Below, in pieces: positions 1-4,061 of a DNA stretch of 7,070 bases. Position numbers and translations under genes: made by a program. Positions within the stretch are counted from its first letter, which is position 1. Every line of letters starts with the position of its first letter. Under the pieces are notes generated by a model, which saw nothing but the letters and a program-made list of their open reading frames with translations, was not told the DNA's origin and did not search any database. This DNA is from JAFDVJ01 sp964487505 (GTDB lineage Bacteria; Acidobacteriota; Blastocatellia; Pyrinomonadales; Pyrinomonadaceae): positions 1 through 7,070 of the forward strand of contig CAZARD010000159.1 in assembly GCA_964487505.1 (NCBI GenBank), read 5' to 3'.

Positions 1-2
1 AG

Positions 3-473
3 ATGACCCGCGAGATCGATGAAAGATGGATGCTCGAAGCGCTCCGCGAGGCGCGCGAGGCCGCCGCGCGCGACGAAGTGCCGATCGGGGCCTCGATCGT
101 CTCGGCAAACGGCGAATTGATCGCCACGGCCGGAAACCGAACGATCGGCGACATCGATCCGACGGCGCACGCCGAGATCATCGCGCTTCGCGAGGCCGCG
201 CGGCGAATCGGCAACTATCGTTTGACGGGCGCAACCGTCTATTCGACCATCGAGCCCTGCGCGATGTGCGCCGGCGCGCTCGTCAACGCGCGGGTCGCGC
301 GGCTCGTTTACGGCGCCGCCGATGAGCGGTTCGGCGCGGTCGAGACGGTCTTCGAGATCTGCACCAGCGATCGTCTTAACCATCGTTTGAAGGTCGAATC
401 CGGCATTCTCGCCGACGAATGCCGGGCACTGATGCAGGATTTCTTCCGGGCGAAACGGTCAAAGACAACATAA
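3..473 (+). CDS. tadA: tRNA-specific adenosine deaminase TadA
   Basis: TadA deaminates adenosine 34 of tRNA-Arg(ACG) to inosine in the cytoplasm, so one tRNA can read several CGN codons. The 156-residue product shows the complete cytidine/adenosine deaminase zinc site: HAE at 56-58 (H56 ligand, E58 proton shuttle) and PCAMC at 85-89 (C86 and C89 ligands). It also has the TadA-type N-terminal EVPIGA segment (25-30), NYRLTGATVY (71-80) and a C-terminal GILADECRALMQDFFRAKR stretch very like E. coli TadA. Length is close to the roughly 167 residues of the E. coli enzyme, so it looks complete. The ATG lies two bases from the window edge, so its ribosome site is not visible and a slightly earlier start cannot be excluded. 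A promoter and tRNA-Ser follow 14 and 60 bases downstream. A generic cytidine or guanine deaminase is the alternative, but the tRNA-binding C-terminus argues for TadA. Confidence 0.96.
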   Translation: MTREIDERWMLEALREAREAAARDEVPIGASIVSANGELIATAGNRTIGDIDPTAHAEIIALREAARRIGNYRLTGATVYSTIEPCAMCAGALVNARVARLVYGAADERFGAVETVFEICTSDRLNHRLKVESGILADECRALMQDFFRAKRSKTT

Positions 474-486
474 CTTGTTTTTCGAC

Positions 487-516
487 TTGAAATTTTTTCG
501 CTCCGGTGCGTAGAAT
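487..516 (+). promoter_or_regulatory. Sigma70-type promoter for tRNA-Ser
   Basis: A TTGAAA -35 box (487-492) and a TAGAAT -10 box (511-516) are separated by 18 bases. Transcription would start near 523, about ten bases before the mature tRNA-Ser 5' end. Both hexamers are close to consensus and lie in a short AT-rich dip in otherwise GC-rich DNA. The assignment rests on sequence match only. Confidence 0.6.
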
Positions 517-533
517 TAAGGTTCGTCCGTCGC

Positions 534-623
534 GGAGAGGTGCGAGAGTGGTTGAATCGGACGGTCTCGAAAATCGTTGTGCCCTAACGGGTACCGTGGG
601 TTCGAATCCCACTCTTTCCGCCA
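534..623 (+). tRNA. tRNA-Ser(CGA)
   Basis: A class II tRNA with a long variable arm, as expected for serine. The acceptor stem pairs GGAGAGG (534-540) with TCTTTCC (613-619), including two G-T pairs. The discriminator is G620 and CCA is genomically encoded at 621-623. The anticodon stem ACGGT/ATCGT (561-565 with 573-577) encloses the loop CTCGAAA, with anticodon CGA at 568-570 reading UCG. The variable arm closes as GCCC-TAAC-GGGT. The T arm is GTGGG-TTCGAAT-CCCAC. It sits between tadA and ffs on the same strand with its own likely promoter upstream. Confidence 0.96.
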
Positions 624-630
624 TCGACAG

Positions 631-706
631 TCGGATTTGGGATTTCGGATTTGGGATTGCGGATTTTTGTTCGAGATCCCAAATCCGAATTCCCAATTCC
701 CAAATC
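631..706. repeat. AT-rich palindromic intergenic element, copy 1
   Basis: It begins with an exact 14-base tandem duplication, TCGGATTTGGGATT at 631-644 and 645-658. An inverted partner, ATCCCAAATCCGA, follows at 676-688, and a degenerate second one (TTCCCAATTCCCAAATCGA) at about 690-708. Either left copy can pair with 676-687 over 12 perfect bases (632-643 or 646-657). The element fills the whole space between tRNA-Ser and ffs. It is far more AT-rich than its surroundings and shares its words with the elements at 839-906 and 1141-1184. It may end the tRNA transcript or be a small dispersed repeat; it has no clean terminator T-tract. Confidence 0.75.
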
Positions 707-712
707 GATTTA

Positions 713-814
713 TGGCTTCAGGCTCCGCACAAGGTTTGAGTTGTGAACCCCGCCAGATCCGGAAGGAAGCAACGGTAGCGATTTCAGCCTGTGTTGCGGT
801 TAAGTCTGAAGCCA
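713..814 (+). ncRNA. ffs: Signal recognition particle RNA, small bacterial (4.5S) type
   Basis: This RNA binds Ffh to form the SRP, which brings ribosomes making membrane or secreted proteins to FtsY at the membrane. The diagnostic domain IV core is present around 752-777: CCGCCAGATCCGGAAGGAAGCA, with the GGAA tetraloop region at 761-764 and the symmetric/asymmetric internal loop bases that contact the Ffh M domain. The ends close perfectly: TGGCTTCAG (713-721) pairs with CTGAAGCCA (806-814). An inner helix joins CCGCA near 724-728 with TGCGG near 795-799. The length of about 102 nucleotides matches the short type without an Alu domain. Exact ends are inferred from the terminal helix. It lies between two tRNAs and upstream of dnaX, a familiar location. 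Confidence 0.95.
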
Positions 815-819
815 CCAAA

Positions 820-910
820 CCCATTCTCGATTTTGGAATTTGGATTTTGGACTTCTGAATGGGCTGTTTAACCGAGGAATCCAAAATCTAAGATCCAAAA
901 TCCAAAATTT
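820..910. repeat. AT-rich palindromic intergenic element, copy 2
   Basis: TTTGGATTTTGGA (839-851) and TCCAAAATCCAAA (894-906) form a perfect 13-base inverted repeat with a 42-base spacer. A second pair, CCCATTC (820-826) and GAATGGG (857-863), interlocks with it, so alternative folds are possible. Further partial CCAAAATC words occur at 881-888. The element fills the ffs to tRNA-Gly interval. It uses the same GGATTTTGG word as the hairpin before dnaX. No T-tract marks it as a standard terminator. Confidence 0.7.
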
Positions 911-914
911 CTGG

Positions 915-989
915 GCGGGCGTAACTCAATGGTAGAGTGTCAGCTTCCCAAGCTGAAAGTTGCGAGTTCGATCCTCGTCGCCCGCTCCA
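915..989 (+). tRNA. tRNA-Gly(CCC)
   Basis: The acceptor stem GCGGGCG (915-921) pairs fully with CGCCCGC (979-985). The discriminator is T986 and CCA is encoded at 987-989. The anticodon stem TCAGC/GCTGA (940-944 with 952-956) holds the loop TTCCCAA, with anticodon CCC at 947-949 reading GGG. The D arm contains AACTCAATGGTAGAGT and the T arm has GAGTTCGATCCTC, both canonical. The gene is followed by about 210 bases before dnaX. Confidence 0.96.
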
Positions 990-1087
990 TTAATTCCGAT
1001 GCCTGACGCGTCTTCCGGCGCCAAATCCTGACATCGCCGGCGTAGAATTCCCGGATATTTTGACCGTTCGCAAAGCGTCCGCCTGGT

Positions 1088-1116
1088 TTGTGGCACGACC
1101 GAAAAACCGCTATCAT
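1088..1116 (+). promoter_or_regulatory. Candidate dnaX promoter
   Basis: TTGTGG (1088-1093) and TATCAT (1111-1116) are spaced by 17 bases. This would start transcription near 1123, leaving a leader of about 78 bases that contains the hairpin at 1141-1184. It is the best-matching hexamer pair I found between tRNA-Gly and dnaX. An alternative -10-like TAGAAT at 1043-1048 lacks a convincing -35 box. Confidence 0.45.
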
Positions 1117-1140
1117 CGTCTTCTGAACAAGCGCTGAACT

Positions 1141-1184
1141 CGGTCCTGGATTTTGGTTCTCTTCGATCCCAAGATCCAGGACCG
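1141..1184 (+). repeat. Long hairpin in the dnaX leader (palindromic element, copy 3)
   Basis: CGGTCCTGGAT (1141-1151) pairs perfectly with ATCCAGGACCG (1174-1184). Pairing continues inward through one G-T pair to 1156/1169, giving about 16 base pairs around a 12-base loop. The left arm contains the GGATTTTGG word shared with the element at 839-851. It ends 16 bases before the dnaX start codon, with no T-tract. It may shape dnaX mRNA stability or translation, or may simply be a third copy of the intergenic repeat. Confidence 0.75.
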
Positions 1185-1200
1185 GAAATCCGAAATCGAG

Positions 1201-3024
1201 ATGTCTTATCAGGTAATCGCCAGAAAATGGCGGCCGCAGTCGTTCGAAGAAGTAACCGGTCAGGAAGCGATCACGCAGACCATCCGGAACGCCCTCGAAC
1301 ACGACCGGCTGCACCACGCGTATCTCTTCTCGGGCGCCCGCGGCGTCGGGAAGACGACCACCGCGCGTCTTCTGGCGAAGGCGCTGAACTGCCATAAAAC
1401 GACGCAGCCGAACCCCGAGCCTTGCCCGGTCAGTTCGCCCGATGTATGCCCGTCGTGCCGCGAGATCGCGGAAAGCCGCTCGATCGACGTGCTCGAATTC
1501 GATGCCGCGTCGCACACCGGCGTGGACGACATCCGCGTCATCATCCTCGAAGGCATCAACACGGCCCCGGCGCGCGACCGCTACAAGGTCTTCATCATCG
1601 ACGAGGTCCATATGCTCTCGAACTCGTCGTTCAACGCGCTGCTCAAGACGCTCGAAGAGCCGCCGCCGAACGTCGTCTTCATTATGGCGACGACCGAACT
1701 CCACAAGGTCCCCGACACCATTTCTTCGCGCTGCCAGGAATTCGAGTTCCGGACGATCCCGATCGCGAAGATATTTGCCCGGCTCAAACTGATCGCCGAG
1801 GCCGAGAAGATCGACGTGACCGACGACGCGCTGCGCGAGATCGCGCGCTCGGGCGAGGGCTCGATGCGCGACGCCCAGAGCAATTTCGATCAGGTGATCA
1901 CGTTCTCGGGCGAATCCATCGACGTCCTTGACGTATCGAAGGCGCTCGGGATCGCCGGCGCCGAAATGCTGACGCGCATCGTGACGGCGATCGCCCACAA
2001 CCAGCCGATCGAGGCGCTCGCGGTCGTTGACGAACTGATCTCGCGCGGCCACGACCTGCGGAGCTTCTGCCGCGACCTGCTGAGCTTTTTCCGCGACCTG
2101 CTGATCGTGAAGATCGCCGGCCACAACGAGCGGCTCGTCGAAACGGCGGTGATGTCCGTCGACGATCTCGAGCGGTACGCACAGCATTTCTCGGAATCGG
2201 ACCTCGTCCGCTTCTTCAATTCGCTGGCCGAGACCGAATCCAAGCTTCGTGACGCGACCCAATCGCGTTATGTGCTTGAGGTCGGCCTGGTGAAGCTGGT
2301 CGAGATGCGCCGCGTCGTGGCGATCGAAGGAATTCTTGAACGCCTCGCGAGGCTCGAAGCGTCGAAAACCCCGGAGAGCGATCAGGCCGAAGCGCCGCCC
2401 GCGGAAAAAAAAACTCTGAAATCGGGCCCTCCGCCGCCTGACGCCCCCTTTCCGGTGCGAAACGAAGCAAGTCCGGTCCGTCCGTCGGCGGCGACCGCCG
2501 CCGTGCCGGCGCGTACTGTCGAGATCCGAGAGCCCGAGACGCCGCCCGAACCTGATTTCGGTCCGCGGTTCGATGATGAACCCGAAGAGCCCGTCGCCGT
2601 CCCCGAGCCGCGCCGTTCGTTGCTGTCCGAAATGGTCGCGGCGATGCCCCTGAAGCTTTTGCCGATCACTTCGGAAGAACTCGCGCACATCGACGACAGC
2701 TGGCTTGACGGAGCGTTCGAGGAAAAGCTTCGACGAAGCGGCGATGACCTGTTGCCGTTCCGCGACGCGTCAACGCTCGCCGGTCCGCTGATCTCCGGCG
2801 AGTCCGAGGAAAAAGAAATGAACGGCGGCCCGGCGCGGCCCAAACACGAGTTCGTTCTCGGCCAGAAGGACGACGACGGGGACGAAGAATCGGAACTGCC
2901 GGAACTGCCCGATAACCCCACCGACGCCGAACTGCTCGCGTATGCCGAACATCATCCGCTTGTTCGGCGTGTGAAGCGCGTCTTCCGCGGAAGAATCATC
3001 GGCGTTACACGCGATGCGCAGTGA
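1201..3024 (+). CDS. dnaX: DNA polymerase III subunits tau and gamma (DnaX)
   Basis: DnaX is the AAA+ motor of the clamp loader that places the beta clamp on primed DNA; tau also ties the polymerase cores to the DnaB helicase. The 607-residue product starts MSYQVIARKWRP, the classic DnaX N-terminus. That fixes the ATG at 1201 over an in-frame TTG at 1153 inside the leader hairpin. Walker A GARGVGKT is at 45-52, zinc-module cysteines are C64, C75, C83 and C86, and Walker B DEVH is at 134-137. The SRC arginine finger is at 176-178 (R177) and sensor 2 GSMRDA at 220-225. The clamp-loader collar follows to about 385. A Pro/acidic low-complexity linker comes next, and the C-terminus ends with HPLVRRVKRVF, typical of tau. 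No strong Shine-Dalgarno is seen. An A9 run at 2405-2413 allows a 405-413 residue gamma form. Confidence 0.97.
   Translation: MSYQVIARKWRPQSFEEVTGQEAITQTIRNALEHDRLHHAYLFSGARGVGKTTTARLLAKALNCHKTTQPNPEPCPVSSPDVCPSCREIAESRSIDVLEFDAASHTGVDDIRVIILEGINTAPARDRYKVFIIDEVHMLSNSSFNALLKTLEEPPPNVVFIMATTELHKVPDTISSRCQEFEFRTIPIAKIFARLKLIAEAEKIDVTDDALREIARSGEGSMRDAQSNFDQVITFSGESIDVLDVSKALGIAGAEMLTRIVTAIAHNQPIEALAVVDELISRGHDLRSFCRDLLSFFRDLLIVKIAGHNERLVETAVMSVDDLERYAQHFSESDLVRFFNSLAETESKLRDATQSRYVLEVGLVKLVEMRRVVAIEGILERLARLEASKTPESDQAEAPPAEKKTLKSGPPPPDAPFPVRNEASPVRPSAATAAVPARTVEIREPETPPEPDFGPRFDDEPEEPVAVPEPRRSLLSEMVAAMPLKLLPITSEELAHIDDSWLDGAFEEKLRRSGDDLLPFRDASTLAGPLISGESEEKEMNGGPARPKHEFVLGQKDDDGDEESELPELPDNPTDAELLAYAEHHPLVRRVKRVFRGRIIGVTRDAQ
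2405..2441 (+). promoter_or_regulatory. Slippage site producing the short gamma form of DnaX
   Basis: Nine A residues (2405-2413) are read as GAA AAA AAA ACT (codons 402-405), which places an A AAA AAA heptamer in the correct slippery phase. In the -1 frame translation stops at TGA 2439-2441, giving 413 residues. In the +1 frame it stops at TGA 2417-2419, giving 405 residues. The cut falls just after the AAA+/collar region, as in known gamma proteins. I see no Shine-Dalgarno-like stimulator about ten bases upstream (nearest GGAGAG at 2373-2378) and no strong hairpin downstream. That fits transcriptional slippage, as known for the A9 run of Thermus thermophilus dnaX, better than the E. coli ribosomal mechanism. 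Confidence 0.75.
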
Positions 3025-3048
3025 ACCGTCAGCGACCGTGCGCCTGCC

Positions 3049-3148
3049 NNNNNNNNNNNNNNNNNNNNNNNNNNNNNNNNNNNNNNNNNNNNNNNNNNNN
3101 NNNNNNNNNNNNNNNNNNNNNNNNNNNNNNNNNNNNNNNNNNNNNNNN
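3049..3148. other. Assembly gap of exactly 100 Ns
   Basis: A run of exactly 100 undetermined bases starts 25 bases after the dnaX stop. A round 100 is the usual placeholder for a scaffold join of unknown length, so the true distance between dnaX and the downstream genes is unknown. Nothing about the missing sequence can be stated. Confidence 0.97.
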
Positions 3149-3155
3149 CGTTCAG

Positions 3156-3263
3156 GGCCGGGCTCCAGCCCGGCCGCCAAGTGCATCGGAACAAACCCAT
3201 CCGGGCTACGCCCGAATCCCGTTCGAGCGCGTCAGAACAAACCGTCCTCGCGCGCGACGCGCG
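3156..3263. repeat. Series of GC-rich hairpins beside the gap
   Basis: Three compact inverted repeats follow each other: GGCCGGGCT/AGCCCGGCC (3156-3164 with 3167-3175), CGGGC-TAC-GCCCG (3202-3214), and a CG-alternating palindrome (3249-3263). The second and third are each preceded at 13-14 bases by the same nine bases, GAACAAACC (3189-3197 and 3235-3243). This suggests a diverged tandem unit of about 46 bases. More units inside the gap could explain why the assembly broke here. The stretch from 3149 to 3324 otherwise holds no gene I can support. Confidence 0.55.
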
Positions 3264-3324
3264 AAAATTTCCCGGAACCTTTTCGGCCGGACGGCGTAAG
3301 TCTCTTCGGAGGTGGTTTTTGGAA

Positions 3325-3531
3325 ATGCGCGAACCCTGGATAGCTGGTCTCTTGAGTTTCTTGGTCCCCGGAGTCGGTCAGATCTACAACGGACGGATAA
3401 TCATCGGTATCCTCTGGTTGTTGCTGACGGGAGTTTCCTGGATCGGTTCGGCCGGTACGCTCGGCTGGATCGTTCACCTGATCGCGGCGTGGTGCGCCTA
3501 CAGCTTCGCTAAGGATCATCCCGTTCGATAA
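3325..3531 (+). CDS. Small TM2-like membrane protein
   Basis: A 68-residue protein that is almost wholly membrane-embedded. Hydrophobic stretches lie at about 5-19, 25-42 and 45-62. A GVGQIYNGR turn (16-24) separates the first two, and a short charged tail (AKDHPVR) ends it. The helix, then G-x-G-x-x-Y-x-G-R, then helix pattern resembles the TM2 domain family, whose role in bacteria is largely unknown; I infer kinship, not function. ATG 3325 follows a GGAGG (3308-3312) by 12 bases. An in-frame TTG at 3319 has tighter 6-base spacing and would add two residues, so the start is slightly uncertain. Two stops lie in tandem (TAA 3529-3531, TAG 3532-3534). A strong terminator follows 34 bases later, so it ends a transcript. 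The open frame extends upstream through the hairpin repeats, which are not credible coding sequence. Confidence 0.82.
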   Translation: MREPWIAGLLSFLVPGVGQIYNGRIIIGILWLLLTGVSWIGSAGTLGWIVHLIAAWCAYSFAKDHPVR

Positions 3532-3565
3532 TAGAGAGTTCTTTCATTCTAGCAATCCTCCTTGC

Positions 3566-3600
3566 GCCCGGCGGTCGGCACCGCCGGGCATTTTTGTTTT
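3566..3600 (+). terminator. Rho-independent terminator
   Basis: GCCCGGCGGT (3566-3575) and ACCGCCGGGC (3580-3589) form a perfect 10-base-pair stem with a CGGC tetraloop. It is followed by ATTTTTGTTTT to 3600. It closes the transcript of the small membrane protein. Confidence 0.93.
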
Positions 3601-3898
3601 CGTTCGCTGCCACTCACGAATTGCGACGTCCGAACTTACACTCGTGATCTCGGATTCAGATCATTTGAAGAACCCGAGCCGGTGACCGTTCGTGTCCGGT
3701 TCGCGTAGCTTCGCGGATGAAAAACGCGGACATCCACGAAGAAATACCAAGGTGACACGAAGAACAACTCAGGCCACGATCTGTGGATTTTGTTGGAATC
3801 CTGAAATGCGGATTCCAGATTCCGCGTCAGCCCCCGCAAAAGGCGCGATCTTCAATTTCCGGGATTCAGCCCTCGCGCAAGACGAATCTTCGGCGGTC

Positions 3899-3925
3899 TG
3901 ACCCGCATACCGTGACGCGGGTCAC
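3899..3925. promoter_or_regulatory. Nested palindrome, possible operator
   Basis: TGACCCGC (3899-3906) and GCGGGTCA (3917-3924) form a perfect 8-base inverted repeat around 10 bases. Overlapping it, GTGAC (3912-3916) and GTCAC (3921-3925) form a second inverted repeat with a 4-base centre. Two overlapping dyads of this size about 140 bases before a start codon could be a regulator binding site. No regulator is identified. Confidence 0.35.
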
Positions 3926-4024
3926 ATCGGGCGTCGCTCACGGCGTGTACCATCCAATTATTCGGCCCAGCCGTTCGTATTCCGGGCAACGCCGGAGCAC
4001 CCGGAAGTTCGCGTTTTTTCGGAA

Positions 4025-4045
4025 CGCGCCGCCGCGCGCGGCGCG
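4025..4045 (+). promoter_or_regulatory. GC-only hairpin next to the hydrolase ribosome site
   Basis: CGCGCCGC (4025-4032) and GCGGCGCG (4038-4045) pair perfectly around a 5-base loop, all G/C. It ends five bases before the GGAGG Shine-Dalgarno (4051-4055). In the mRNA this very stable stem would abut the 30S binding site. It could protect the 5' end or tune translation. Confidence 0.45.
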
Positions 4046-4061
4046 GTCGCGGAGGCACCAA

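Larger units (their letters stand above)
3601..4061. other. Long intergenic region before the secreted hydrolase
   Basis: These 461 bases hold no gene I can support. A plus-strand frame is open from 3783 into the hydrolase, but its first 93 codons (Arg/Ser/Pro-rich, crossing several palindromes) do not look like protein. The region contains a degenerate repeat-like patch at about 3709-3765 (CGCGGAT/CGCGGAC and CACGAAG words, each twice) and a TGGAATCC/GGATTCCA hairpin (3794-3801 with 3810-3817, loop 8). It also contains a nested operator-like palindrome (3899-3925) and a GC hairpin next to the ribosome site (4025-4045). No promoter stands out clearly. Confidence 0.7.

Noticed and set aside
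376..884. Open frames on both strands over tRNA-Ser and ffs
   Set aside because: They translate structured RNA genes and palindromic repeats; the RNA genes explain this DNA fully.
631..910. A short CRISPR-like array
   Set aside because: The repeated words are tandem or inverted, without regular unique spacers, and no cas genes are present.
1015..1042. CCGGCG/CGCCGG inverted repeat after tRNA-Gly as a terminator
   Set aside because: The stem is only six bases around a 14-base loop, and no T-tract follows.
1153..1200. A TTG start adding 16 residues to DnaX
   Set aside because: It lies inside the leader hairpin, and DnaX proteins typically begin MSYQV-RKWRP as found at 1201.
940..2688. A 582-codon open frame on the minus strand opposite dnaX and tRNA-Gly
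   Set aside because: It is rich in Arg, Asp, His and Gly, as mirror frames of GC-rich genes are. It runs through a tRNA and the intergenic palindromes, and the plus-strand DnaX has every motif in place.
3783..4061. A 93-codon in-frame extension of the hydrolase
   Set aside because: It crosses hairpins and is Arg/Ser/Pro-rich with no recognisable fold, whereas ATG 4062 has an ideal ribosome site and starts a clean signal peptide.
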